Source: Bromus sterilis
Lineage: Eukaryota > Streptophyta > Magnoliopsida > Poales > Poaceae
Direction of reading: 5' to 3'
Length of the DNA: 64,000 bases
NCBI GenBank assembly: GCA_950022295.1
Contig: OX465596.1
Location: 215,605,501 to 215,669,500 of the forward strand
The notes beneath the pieces were generated by a model. The model searched no databases, had not been told where the DNA came from, and saw only the letters and a list, made by a program, of their open reading frames with translations. Position numbers and translations under genes: made by a program. Positions 47,083 through 58,792 of this stretch are shown in pieces. Positions within the stretch are counted from its first letter, which is position 1; each line of letters begins with the position of its first letter.

Positions 47083-48500
47083 TGAAAGTGCAATATATCG
47101 ACCAGAGGGGGGTGAATGGGAGATTTTCAATTTTACTACCAGATTTTGGTTTTCCTCAGGACTGAAGCAATCATGAAGTTGAAGAAGTAACCAAAATCAT
47201 GAAGAAATGAAACTTCACAGAATGTAATCATTAGGGCAGCTCATCATAACGCAACAGAAATAAATCAATTCAGATAAGCAGAGGTGCTTCAGATGCATAG
47301 TATGAAGACAAAGAGCAGAGGGAAAGCTGAAGCATAAGAAGTAAACATAGCAAATACTGAAGCTTAAGAGGTTGAACAGATAGCACCAGAAATTGAAGAC
47401 ATTGGTTTGGTAGACCAGTTCAAGTTGCTGTGACAACTCTACGTCTGGTTGGAGAGGCTGAGATTCAACTCAGAAGACATAGTCTTCACCTTGTTCTCCT
47501 TGAACTAGAGTCCTCAGACTCCGTCCAATAACTCAGGTTAGTCTTCAAGGTAAACTCCCGAAACCTTCACAGACTCAGTCACTCCGGGAAGTCACAATTG
47601 CATCTTGACTTCCTCAGACTGAAGACTTCTACACCGGCTGGAAGATCACAGTCTTCAAGAGTAAAAAGCTTTGGATCACTCGAACCGACTTCCTCAGAAA
47701 TGCTCAACTACTCAGGCTGGTGTTCTTCCTCACATAGGTTCTTCAGTTTCCTCAGAGGTGGGTTGCTCTCAAATGACAAGTGTCAGTTTTTCTCTCGGAG
47801 CAGCCAACCCACAAATGGGGCTGGGGGTGGTTATTTATAGCCGCGGAGCAACCCGAGGTGAAAGGACATAAATGCCCATGCGTGCAATTACTCTCATGCC
47901 CTCGGAACACGTTCTAGCCTCTCACCACGCAACACGTGGCACGGTCAAAGTATTCTCTCTCCTCACGATTTTCAGAAGAGTCGCACTGGAGATTTTCAGA
48001 CTCCTCAACCGAAGTTAGTTACCTCAGTGTCCTGAAGAATAACGTCTCAGACACCCGAGGACTGAACTTCTACTGCAGGATATTTCCTCAGGGTTTTTCT
48101 TCAGGATTTGTAATTGAGCACTTCCTTAGAAATACAGAAGTCATTTTCCTCAACCCCTCCAATAGTGCGGTGATTTCCTACGACTCAAGAAGTATAAAAA
48201 GTCTTAGCAAAGACTACGCTTCAACTTCATCTTCAGCGCGAACGCCCTCAGGATCGTCCACAGCTTCAGCTTCAACCGAACGCTTCAGGATCCTGATTCC
48301 TCAGGATTTCGCGCAACTTCATTCTTCAGGAAACGCACCGATTTCTCCAATGTTCCTCAACATTTTGGGGGGTCGACATTGGTGGTTAAACACCTCATCA
48401 GGGACTGTTCTCCTGTGTATACTCACAAACACATTAGTCCCTTAACCGTTTTGTCATCGAACTCCAAAACCTGAAGGGGAGGACACTTGATGCACTTACA
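47083..48500 (-). repeat. 5' LTR of the env-like copia element
   Basis: 1418 bp with TATA box CTATAAATA at 47832-47840 (minus). Transcription should start about 30 bases downstream, near 47800. Matches 34955-36386 with few substitutions and a ~15-bp deletion near 47905. Confidence 0.93.
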
Positions 48501-49665
48501 GCATCATTTCCTTTCTGGGTTTTTGGAAAGCCAGTGATGAAGTACATACTGACTTTGTCCCATTTCCACTCGGTAATAGGAAATGGTTGAAGAGTACCAG
48601 CAGGTCTTTGATGTTCGGCCTGAATGCGACGACAAACATCACATTTAGCAATGAACTGAGCAATTTGTCGCTTCATCCTAGTCCACCAAAATCTCTGGCC
48701 TAGGTCTTGGTACATCTTTGTGCTCCAGGATGAATCGAAAGGGGTGTGTCATGAGCTTCCTTAAGAATCAGCCTCGTATGATTGTGTTTTCATGCTACAA
48801 CCAATCGAGTTCCAAATAAAACGACACCTTGATCATTTATGGAGAAACATTTAGCAACTCCGCTAGCAATGTTCTTCTTGATCTATCGAATACCACTATC
48901 ACGTTGCTGGGCGGCTATGATTTGAACCTCAAGGGTTGGTTTTGCCACCATGGTAGATAGGAAGCCATGAGGAACAATCTCGAGCTTGAGCTTTCGAAAT
49001 TCCTCATGAAGAAGTGGTTGACACTGTTGTAACATGAGGTTGTTACAATACGACTTACGACTTAGTGCATCAGCCATGACATTGGCCTTACCTGGGGTGT
49101 ATGAGATTCCTACGTCGTAATCTTTTATCAACTCTATCCAGCGTCTTTTCCTGAGATTAAGATCTGGCTGGGTGAATATGTATTTGAGGCTTTGGTGATC
49201 AGAATAGATCTGGCAATGGTTACCAAGGAGGTAATGTCGCCATGTTTTCAGGGCATGAACTACGGCAGCGAGTTCAAGATCATGGGTAGGGTAGTTCTCT
49301 TCATGTGGACGCAACTGACGTGAAGCATAAACTACCACATGTCGATCTTGCATAAGTATGCATCCTAACCCTTGCCGTGAGGCGTCACAATAAATCTCGA
49401 AATCCTTTTTCGTGTCTGGAGGCCCAAGTATGGGTGCAGAAATCAATCTTCTTTTCAGCTCTTGAAAGCTTTCCTCGGACTTGGGGGTCCATTCGAATTT
49501 CTTCTCTTTCTTGAGGAGTTCAGTTAGAGGCTTTGCAACTTTGGAGAAGTTCTCAAAGAAGCAGCGGAAATAGCTTGCTAAGCCAAGAAAACTCCTAACT
49601 TGCTTAATCGATTCTAGTGGAGTCCAGTCAAGGACGGCCTGAACTCTCTCGGGATTCACAGCAAT
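48501..49665 (-). pseudogene. Minus chromovirus: RNase H and integrase N-terminus
   Basis: 49659-48883 is open and covers the end of RT and RNase H (YCDASRQGLGC, IYSDHQSL, MADALSRKS). Then come a stop (near 48880), another stop, and a 1-base loss near 48725 before the integrase zinc region (C-X2-C at CDVC). The first integrase Asp is Tyr here (MYFITG for MDFITG). 48501-48505 is the GCATC duplication; 49661-49665 the GCAAT duplication. Confidence 0.9.
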
Positions 49666-51806
49666 TGTTGGGAAACGTAGTAGAAAACAAAAAATTTCGG
49701 CCTACGAATCAAGAACCCAAGATCATCCAAGAAGATTGCATACAAGGTTTTAGGTCATGGATCACCAACCGATGTAGCGGAAGTAGAGTTGGTGAAGCTC
49801 GTGGACGTAGTGGAAGTAGATCTCGCAAGTTCTCCCACGAACAGTCCCTCGATCAATCCCATGAACAAGTCACGTGATCTAGTCCCACGGACAAGTCCCA
49901 TGAACAAGCTCCTCGAAGAAGGGTCGAAGGTACGACCCCTCCATTAGTATCCACACATCCCGTAGCAGCAATCCAGCAGCGCTCCGCCGTCCAGAGATGA
50001 ACGCCACCGAGAAAACTAGAGGGAGAAGACCCTAACGGATTCCGATCTAGAACAGCGTCTAAACCGGGGTCTAAAAGTGGAGCAACGGGGTTTAGAGGAG
50101 GGAGGGTGGCGCATAGGCCTTGGGGATTAGTTGTCTTGCTCTCCCTCTCCCCATGGCTAACCTTATATAGGTGGCCAAGAGGCCTAGGGCGCAGCTCAAG
50201 GAGGATTGGGAGTCCAACTTGGACTCCCAAGCCTTCCACACCTTCCCACCGGAAACCTCCCATAATGTGATTTGGTAATTCCACCTGGAGGAGGATTCCT
50301 TCCCTTTGGTGCGCCCCCCACCCCTTGGCCGGCCAGGGCAGCCTAGGTGGCTTTCCCCCCAAGGCTAGGGGCGCAGGAGAGTGGGTGGTACAGCCCGGAA
50401 CCTTCCGGAACCTTCCGGAACCTTCCATGACCTTCTAGAAGCTTTCGGGACCTTCCGGGACATACCGGGACCGTTTCGGGACATTCCGGACACTTCTGGA
50501 GCACTTCCAATACCTTCCGGAACCTCTAACGAATGTTCCGGAGCCATCTAAATGGGTTTCGGAGCCATCCGGGCAAAGGTTATTATGTCCGGTGAACACA
50601 ACATATTGTTTAAGCTGTCCACCGATCACCGAAACTATTCCGGTTGATCGTAAACTTTCCCATTACCATTTTCATATGTTCCAGAACTACCTGGGACTAC
50701 TCCAGAGTGATCCGTACATATCCTTAAATACCCAAAACTACTTTTGGTGCCCTTATGAACTATTTCATAAATCCCCAGAACTACTTCCGGTACCCGTATG
50801 AACTATTCTGCTTTGCTTCCACTAAACCTTCTACCATACTAGTATTCTAACAGACTACTGCTCGTTAAGTGTGTGACCCAATAGGTTCGGTATAATGCGG
50901 AAATGACTCAGAACATCTTTCGGACATAGGTCAACAGCCTTTTGTCAATAGCCAATAATCAACAGCAGAGCCATGGACACCCATGTTGACTCCCGCACAT
51001 ACACGAAGAAACTTCGAGTGAACCATTATGTTTAGTCATGTACCATTCCCTTTGCTTCGCGATATATGACAAAGTTAGAGGAGAGAAGTTTGGCACCCAT
51101 GTGTAACAACTTTTGAACACAAGCCACTCGTTATCCTCTTTGCTCGTTTGTCCCTTTTCTCGTTATCGTATTCCGGTATCCCCGTGACTGAATCACAATG
51201 CGTCTGGCCAGACTATAATGGATACCGTCATACCGAGTGGGCCCGAAGTGAATATCTTTTTCATCGTGAAGGAGAAAATCCCATTCTTGAACTATCACAG
51301 TCACTAGCCACACCATCTGACATACCCAGAACTTATTTTACTACTTCCCATTTACGGGAGGATTCATCTAAGAACCAAAGCATGTCTTCCTGTGTGAAGC
51401 AACTCGATACTCTCATGGTCTAAGGAATTACGTATATGAAAACATTTCATGATATGACTTATAACGTAGTTACGATGTGATCTCTAAGTATATCATTCAA
51501 TACTGGGGTCGGTTCAACATCATTGTTCTGCTAACAATATGTTCCCATTTCTACTGACATCCTTGTTACAAGAACAATGTCCATGATTAAGAAAACGTAA
51601 TCATCAGTTAGCACATGAGCTGGTCTTAGAGGCTAAACCAGGAACTCTTGGTGTTTACATTTCCACACATGCAAATGAGTTTTCTTCTGAATCTCACAGT
51701 CAGGGTCATTGCAATTATAGCACAGAAATATAAACATTAATTATGAACGTGGAAATATATATATATAATAACATTTTATTATTGCCTCTAGGGTATATTT
51801 CCAACA
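49666..51806 (-). mobile_element. Solo LTR, Angela/BARE/WIS type (Ty1/copia)
   Basis: 2141 bp. On the minus strand it begins TGTTGGAAATATACCCTAGA and ends TTTCCCAACA, the hallmark ends of this Triticeae family. Target duplication GCAAT at 49661-49665 and 51807-51811. TATA box CTATATAAGG at 50161-50170. An array of AACCTTCCGG-like 10-12-bp repeats lies at about 50396-50545. No primer-binding site or coding sequence, so it formed by LTR-LTR recombination. It sits in the RT coding region of the minus chromovirus. Confidence 0.95.
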
Positions 51807-53275
51807 GCAATGCCTTTTGCAGAAATCACGTGGCCTAAGTAGGTCACTTCTGGTAGCCAAAATATGAACTTGGAGAACTTGGCATATAGGCGATGCTCTC
51901 GAAGTTTCATCAATACCAGCCTAAGATTTTCGGCATGTTCTTCTTCGTTCTTAGAGTAGATGAGAATGTCATCAAGATAAACTACAACAAATTTATCCAA
52001 GTACTCCATGAAGATCTAATTCATCATGCACGAGAAAGTGGCGGGGGCATTTGTTAAACCGAAGGACATGACGGTGTACTCATAAAGACCATAACGAGTA
52101 GTGAAAGCCGTTTTGGGAATGTCCTCGTTTCTGATTTTGATTTGATGATAGCCTAATCTCAAATCCATTTTGGAGAAGACAGAGGATCCAGCAAGTTGAT
52201 CATTAAGATCATTGTTCCTGGGAAGTGAGTACTTGTTCTTTATCGTCGCTAAATTTAGCGGGCGATAGTCTACGCACATCCTTTCTGTTCCATCCTTCTT
52301 CGTTACGAACAGAACGTGGCAACCCCATGGCGATGAGCTAGGGCGGATGAATCCTTTTTCCAACAAAGCTTCAAGTTGGATTTTAAGCTCAGCTAACTCA
52401 CCTGGGGACATTTTGTATGGGCGTCTGGAAATCGGGGCAGTTCCTGGCATAAGATCCACTATGAACTCTACACATCTATCGGGTGGCATGCCCGACAGCT
52501 CTTCAGGAAAGCCATCCGGGAAGTCACGAACCACCAGAATATCTTCAAGGTCGGGAAGATGAAGCACATTCAAAGAATGCAATTGGGTTCTCGATCTTGG
52601 TGAGGTGTAATCAATTGTCTGGCCTGAAGGATGGGTGAGTCCAACGGACTTAGATTTACAATCAAGGAAAGCATGTTGTCTTGATAAACAATCCATACCA
52701 AGAATGACATCAATGTCTGAAGACTTGATGGCTATAAGTGAAGCAAGGAATACTAAACCCTCAATTGAAATTTAATTACCATGGCTTACTCTATTAGTTT
52801 TCCATCTTGACCCTGGAGTTTGAATTATCATTGGGGTGGACAATTCAACAAAGGACAAATCATGATGAAGTGCATAACTTTCCGATATGAATGAATGCGA
52901 TGCTCCTTGGTCCAAAAGAACGGAAGTAGGAACATAATTGACTGGGAGCGTACCAAGAATGACGTCAGAAGTGTTGTCAATCCCTTCAGCTGAGATCTGG
53001 TTCACACATCCACGAGTGGCGGGAGGAGCGGGATTGGTGGTGAAGACCTTTGGGGGTGGCTTGCCACGACCATTGTTGTTATTATGTCCGGCACATGGTG
53101 GAGCATTCTGATTCTGGTGCTGATTCTGGGGACACTCGCGAGAATAGAGACCTGCCTGGCCACACTTGTAGCAGGCTCCAAAGACAGTGCAGGGAGCTAG
53201 GTTGTTAGGTGGAGTTGGCTAGAACGGAGCTGGTGGACGAGGCGCCACAAATGATGGCCTCGGTGGGTTGTTCTG
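51807..53275 (-). pseudogene. Minus chromovirus: gag end, protease and reverse transcriptase
   Basis: Reading leftward: gag C-terminus with zinc knuckle (about 53150), protease with Asp-Gln-Gly-Ala (about 52905-52916) in place of Asp-Ser/Thr-Gly, then RT with YLDD (about 51980). A stop near 52016 and one in the protease-RT linker near 52770 break the frame. 53271-53275 and 57475-57479 (TTCTG/TTCTT) frame the solo LTR; 51807-51811 is GCAAT. Confidence 0.9.
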
Positions 53276-55400
53276 TGTGACACCCTGGATTTTGGAACTT
53301 TCTTTTTCCAAAAACTTTTCGGATTTATTTCTGGATTTGCGATTGGATTTGATTTTGATCACCTCGTTGAACTTGAAACTTGAGCATATTTTCTTTCCAT
53401 GCTCAAGTGGCCCTTGTTTCCAAGCCTTTCCATTGTCATTTCATTGACCCATCTCATCCAAGCCACCATTTTATTCAAGCCATATATTCCTTTTTCCAAT
53501 AAAACGGATATTCCTATTATTTGAGGTTTGTGAAGCAATCCCTATTTATATTGCTCCATAAATCACCAAATAATTCCCACATGTCATTGACATCATATCT
53601 TGCAAAATTCTCCAAAAACATTTCATAGCCCAAGTGGATTTTTCCTCTAGAAAAATTCATTTGTCTGTGGGGGCAGATTGGAGCTTTGTGAAGGGAGTGC
53701 CATTTATCTTGATCCATTGCTGGTGAAACTTTTTGTGCAATCTCATATGATCATATCATTGATATCCACCAAATTCCACCACCATTTGATTAGCCAAACT
53801 CCCACAATAAATTCCAAAAGTTTGGATGCAGCAAGGGGGCATTGTGAAGAAAGTGCATGATAGGTGATCCCATTTTCCTTGAAACTTTTTGAGCATGGTC
53901 CTACCACCAAATGACTCCACCAAACCAGATTTGAGCCAAATCCAATAACCCATGTGTGTGCACCCTCATGTTTAAGTTTCTGGTCAGTGGGCCACATTGT
54001 GAAGCAAGTGCTAGCTATGTGTGTCCAATGGCTATGAAATTTTATACACATGTGCACCATGCCAAATAACCAAGCTACACCAATGTTCAGCCAAATCAAA
54101 CAATCCAGTGAGATGCTAGCCTCACCAACACCATTCTGACCTATTTGGTGCTTTACAAAGGAAGTACCCAAAATATTGCTCCAACTGATGTGAAACTTAG
54201 CATACATACTCATCCTAATGTATGATTGAGCTCTGCAAAATATCATGCTTAGGGGAGCTATGTACAAGCCATACCACATTACAAATACCTTCTGCCTCAT
54301 GATGCCATTTACAAAGCAAGTACCATGTACATTGCTTTGTTTGAGCCCAAACTCCACAGAAGCCTAGTCCCTTGTACCCCTAGCCTAGAAGACATCTTGG
54401 TCCTATCCAAATAAACCCCATGTGATCCCAGCTTCTGCTCCAAGTTTGCTGCATCAAACTACTCCTTGAGATAGAGATCACCACAGTGCATCTATGGACC
54501 ATCCAATTGTACCCATGTGACCAGCACTCAAAGGACTATAACCCAGACAACATTGGCCACGAAGAAACCCCCCCTAGATAACACTCCCCTTTGGTGGCCA
54601 TGCCCTTGGACGCACACGGCGTGCTCTGGACGCGCTCCGCGCATGCTCGACCTGTCCACCTCGTGCTACAGAGCGCCCCTGTCCTCTTCTTGTTGTCAAT
54701 CTGCGCCGCCCGGCTTTGCTAAGCACGCCTGCTCCACGCGTCGCCCCAGAGCCATCCCGAACCTCCCAGAGCCTCGCCGCATAGCGTCATCGTCGTCGTG
54801 TTCCCCATGGCGCAGCCCGGCCGGGCATCTCGGCCCTGGCTATAAGAAGCCATGCACCCGAGTCCCTTCAGCAGCACACAGCACTTCCCCACGCTCTCCT
54901 GGCCTCGCCCCCTTTGCCAATTTTGTCCCGGAGCACGCCATTGCTCCTCACGGTCGCCATGGTCGCCGCCGGCCCCAGCTCAAATTTGAGGCGGCCCGAC
55001 CCCCTTCTTCTCTAGTTCAGCCCAGAACCACACCTCTCCACCCCGTAGCCTTCCCTCACCTCCACTCCCCACCGGCCCCGAGCTCGCCGCCCCTCTCCCC
55101 TCTGACGCCGTGCCCCCGGCCCGTGGGAGCAGCGCCACCGAGCTCCGCGAGGTGCCGCGGCCGCCGGCTGGAAGCAGTCCGACACGCCTCGCCCCGCGCC
55201 CCCGACTGCGGCTCTCCCCGCGCCCCGCCGGCGCCCCACTCCACGCCGGCCGTGCCTTCCCTACCTCCCTTGTGCTACATCTTGGAGGAGGAAGGAGACA
55301 GAGGAGAGAGGGAGGGAGACCTGCGGGTGTGTCCCATGTGTAAGTCGCATGTGAGGCTGACCGCGGGCCCGTTCATTTTCAAGTGGAGGCGCCTTTTCTA

Positions 55401-55535
55401 GAAATACGTCTTCTTCATTCGAAAGTGTATTCCTTGCTCCTTCAGCCGAAAATGCATTTTCGTTAACCGAAAGCGTATTTTCCTTCTTCAACAGCCCGAA
55501 ATACGCTTTCACTGCTCAGAAAGCGCATTTCTTCC
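55401..55535 (+). repeat. Cluster of GAAA(G/T)(C/A)GTATT-like units in both orientations
   Basis: Six related units near 55401, 55420, 55447, 55468, 55497 and 55519, alternating between GAAAGCGTATTT and its complement. One, CGAAAATGCATTTTCG (55447-55462), is a perfect 16-bp palindrome. Confidence 0.7.
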
Positions 55536-56682
55536 AAAATCCAGCCCACGACACCGTTTCGTCGATATCTTCGCAACCGTACGTCCAAACGCGGTGATTC
55601 TTTTTGCGTTGTTTTCGTATCAAGACCCTCTTCAGTTTGTTATAGGTTTCATGCCATTTTTATGTTTTTATTTGCTGGTCAAGAAAAATATGGTGTTTGA
55701 CCTTTTTGCCCGCTGCTCTATTTGGAATATTTTTGCAGGACGTTGTCGGTATCCGAGACCGAGGGTGTTTCACACCACTCTGGTGAAAGGCAAGCCACAA
55801 TACCCTTTGCACCTTTGAAAAGCTTTGACATGCTTTTAAAATTTCTTTACAGTGATATGTTTATATCGTTGATCATGATCATGATGTTATGCTTTGGTTG
55901 ATGTTATCATTACCATGCTATGCTTTGCCATGTTATATCCATGCTATGTTTTAATCATGTCATGATATACTTTGCACCATTGTAACCACAATAACACCAT
56001 GTCAAGTTGATCATGTTATCTCCATGCTAGTTCATGCTATGCCTAAGTTATGCTTAACTGCATTCATAACGTTGCCATGTTAAATAACCTAACCTTTGTA
56101 ACACGGATAAGTTCACCATCTAAAATGTGTTTGATCATATCTGAAATTGTCATGTTAATATGCTATGCATTGTTATGATCTGATACTCATGTTGCACTTG
56201 ATGCTTGTGTTCTCTGTTGGAGATATGCTTCGTGACAAGTTGATTAGGTGTCACCGAACCGTACTTATCCGTGCAGCCACATTTGCTTGTATGGGCGGGC
56301 CTTGATTCGGTCTGCCGGTGGGTTCTCTTATTTGCATCGCCATCTAGGGGAGTTTATGCACCCACGCTACCCTGGCCCGGTAGGTGGTGATAACCTTGAC
56401 AGCCAATGTTGTTATGAGCTCAGTCCCCGTTGGGACAATTTTTGCCACAAGGTGGCCGAGTGGTTCTGGTGGTAACGTGGACACCTAACCACAGGGCTAC
56501 CCAAGACGGAATGTCGGTGATACGGTAAGAGGGACACTTTGTAGTATCGGTCTCGTTGGAGATGTCCTAGTCCACTCCTGCGGTGCGAGTTCCAAGGATC
56601 CTGTGGGACAAGTACCGGGGTACTGGATGGAGGAGGAACTCCATAATGTGGGTAACATGCACAAAATCTGCAGAGTCAAAAT

Positions 56683-56708
56683 CTATTCGAATAGCCACGT
56701 CCTCGGTC
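56683..56708 (+). promoter_or_regulatory. Conserved LTR motif, diverged copy in the solo LTR
   Basis: CTATTCGAATAGCCACGTCC keeps the CTATTCGAATAG palindrome exactly while the following GC palindrome is mutated. Confidence 0.55.
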
Positions 56709-57474
56709 ATGGGACACAGTTCGTACTAGGTCACACCATATGATCAACTTGAGTCGGTGGTAAGTTTGTGGTAAGTGGATGGTCATGCTGGTAACGGTGG
56801 ACACCTAACCCGTTGAATGGTCGTGCGATGACCCGTTTGGTCATGCAACGATCCATGGAAGTGATTGGTCACGAGGTGACCCGGTGCTTGAGTCTCTAAG
56901 GACTCCGAGGTAAGCCACGTGATCATGCGACGATCATGTGGGGTCCATTGTTTGTGCATTAGTCTTAATGTTGTTAATATGCTTGATGATTACCTACTTG
57001 CATGAGATTGTTGCTCACCTGTGTAATTCACTAATATACTTTAACCTGTTGCCATGTTATTGTTTTGCCTTGTTGCATGGTTGTTGTGAGCTTGCAAGTA
57101 CATTCAATGTACTGACCTGGCGTGTCATGCCAGATTTGCAGGCCGTGCTTTGGATGCGTAGGAAGGCGTTGCCGGTGTTTGCGAGCTAGGAGGTGTCCCA
57201 GCCAGTGTCCCTGTGGATTGGAGTTTTTCATCGCCGTTATTGTTCCGCTCTCGTCGATATTCCGCTGCTAGAGTTATGTTGCTGCTTGGTGTAGAACTGA
57301 GGCTAGCCTGAGGAGCAAGTTGTTTCTCCGCTAGCGTTGTAATGGACCTCGTGTACCCCTATCTTCGCTAATAGAAAGATGTTCAGTTCTATATCAATCA
57401 GTGCCGTGCTCCAGAAGACTTGATCTCTGGGCTGGTGCACGGGGCGTTCCGGTCCTCTGAGCCGGGGTGCCACA

Positions 57475-58233
57475 TTCTTGCGGAACATACTATTGGGTAT
57501 CCAGATCTTGCGCTTCTGAGGGCCTGAACTGGATGAACCATCATATCTAGGTTGCTTTCAGAAAACATTGGGGGTGTTCATGTCCTCCGCCTTGATGGCC
57601 TTGTTGACAAGGACCTGGAATGTGGCGAAGTCATGTAGGTTGAGCTCACGATGGAGTCCAGAGTTAAGTCCTTAGCGGAACTTCTCTTGCTTCTTGGCGT
57701 CGGTGGAGACCTCTTCAGTAGCATAACGAGCCAGTTGGTTGAACTCACGACTAAACTCTTCAACAGTCCTCCTGCCTTGGGTGAGGTTGCAGAACTCCTC
57801 ACATTTGCGGTCCATAAGACCCTTTGGAATGTGGTACTCACGGAATGCAGTGCAGAACTCATCCAAAGTTGTGGGCGGTCCAGCGGGATGCATGTTCAGA
57901 AAGTTTTCCCACCAAGAGCTAGCTGCACCCTTGAGGTGGTAGGTGGCATGGTTGACTTTGTCACCATCTGCAACATGTCCTGCCTGGAGCTCAGTGGAGT
58001 AGCTGAAAACCGGGGGATGCAGCCGGATGAAGTCATTCAACGACACCAACTCATTGCGCTGCTGAGTGGTGTTCTGAACTATGACCTCCAGCTACTGGTG
58101 AGACTCCCTTCGATTCCTTTCGACCTCCATCAGAACATGATCCATGGTGGGTGGCAGTGGAAGATTTCCTTCCTCCCGTTCATTCCCACGACCATGGGCA
58201 CGACCAAGTAGGCCGCGGGTTCCTTGAGATATC
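57475..58233 (-). pseudogene. Minus chromovirus: gag N-terminal half
   Basis: Matches plus-copy gag from its first residues to just before the zinc knuckle. The start codon is ATA (58232-58230) instead of ATG. There is an in-frame deletion of about 42 nt near 57997 (the DADDWLHSIE segment of the plus copy) between GAGC(T/C)CC-like repeats, and several in-frame stops (near 58092, 57672 and 57557). The preceding acceptor CCTTCAG is intact. Confidence 0.88.
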
Positions 58234-58571
58234 CTGAAGGTTAAAACCAAAGTCAAACAAAGTTGATTGGAAGAGTCTATACAAGGTATTGAAGGTACTG
58301 GAAGAATCACAGAGCAAAGGAAGTAATCATCTTGACAACATGGTGATAAAAGCATACAAGCCATATATACACAAGCTGTCATACAAACCATACATCGTTT
58401 TAATACAAGCTCCACGCTAATACAAACGTGATGAAGATGATACATCCTTCAGAGGCACTCTGACTTCCTATACATTATTTATCTAAGCCTATGGAACTTA
58501 GAACACGTTGGGTACAACATACTAAAGATACTACTACATCCTCACTAGAGAAAGACCACAGGAGGTCTCAC
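58234..58571 (-). other. Predicted intron of the minus chromovirus (conserved)
   Basis: 338 nt between GATGA|GTGAGA and CCTTCAG|GATATC, equivalent to 17777-18110. Both splice dinucleotides and the phase are kept. Confidence 0.5.
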
Positions 58572-58792
58572 TCATCTCCATCTCCATAGTAATCCTCGTA
58601 GAAATTACCCATTTAACCCGGCAGCTGAAGGTGACCATCGGGAAACATAGAGACATGCGGACCCTGATATCCATTTGGGCAAGGATGGGGCCTAGGTCCC
58701 TCGTAGGGTGGAAGCAGAGGACCACGGGGTGGAAAAATGACTCCAACCTCGGGCCAAGCAACTCGAGAAGGCATCTGTGTCCTGACTGGGTA
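58572..58792 (-). pseudogene. Minus chromovirus: C-terminal part of the extra ORF
   Basis: Matches about the last 75 codons of 17001-17780 (PVRTQMPSRVAWPE, PRPHPCPNGYQGP, YEDYYGDGDE), with one in-frame TAA near 58614. The upstream part is displaced beyond the copia inserted at 58793. 58788-58792 (GGGTA) is the expected left target duplication. Confidence 0.85.

Larger units (their letters stand above)
34955..48500 (-). mobile_element. Ty1/copia element with env-like gene (13,546 bp)
   Basis: LTRs 47083-48500 (5', 1418 bp) and 34955-36386 (3', 1432 bp), TGTAAGTGCATC...GCACTTTCA on the minus strand. The target duplication is GCATC (34950-34954, 48501-48505). Primer-binding site 47069-47080; polypurine tract 36387-36400. 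Order: gag, protease, integrase, RT, RNase H (copia order), then a long extra ORF before the 3' LTR. Size and the extra 3' gene suggest the SIRE/Maximus lineage. The LTRs differ at about six positions in the first ~320 bases plus a ~15-bp indel, so it looks younger than the chromovirus it sits in. Not autonomous: stops and frameshifts throughout. Confidence 0.95.
53276..57474 (+). mobile_element. Solo LTR, gypsy-type, 4.2 kb
   Basis: 4199 bp with inverted ends TGTGACACC...GGTGCCACA and target duplication TTCTG/TTCTT (53271-53275, 57475-57479; one mismatch). Layout resembles the chromovirus LTRs: AT-rich start, GC-rich block at 54600-55300, CTATTCGAATAGCCACGTCC at 56683, AT-rich end. Orientation is taken from that order. 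The primary sequence otherwise differs from 12526-16580, so it is another family. The 294-codon frame at 54517-55401 lies in the GC-rich block and is low-complexity; I do not call it a gene. A palindromic GAAAGCGTATT repeat cluster is at 55401-55535. Confidence 0.88.
33111..58792 (-). mobile_element. Second chromovirus copy (minus), fragmented by four insertions
   Basis: Same family as 12526-26602. Own pieces: 33111-34954 (truncated 3' LTR, integrase end), 48506-49665 (integrase start, RNase H), 51812-53275 (RT, protease, gag end), 57480-58792 (gag start, intron, end of the extra ORF). Each break has a target duplication, so the order and frame can be followed across all insertions. The 5' LTR and most of the extra ORF are beyond the window or past the copia insertion at 58793. 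It is clearly older than the plus copy: more stops, a frameshift, a 42-nt deletion and a changed integrase catalytic residue. Confidence 0.92.

Noticed and set aside
54517..55401. 294-codon plus-strand frame as a host gene
   Set aside because: It lies wholly in the GC-rich block of a solo LTR, is Pro/Ser/Arg/Ala-rich and low-complexity, and overlaps similar frames on the other strand. High GC removes stops.
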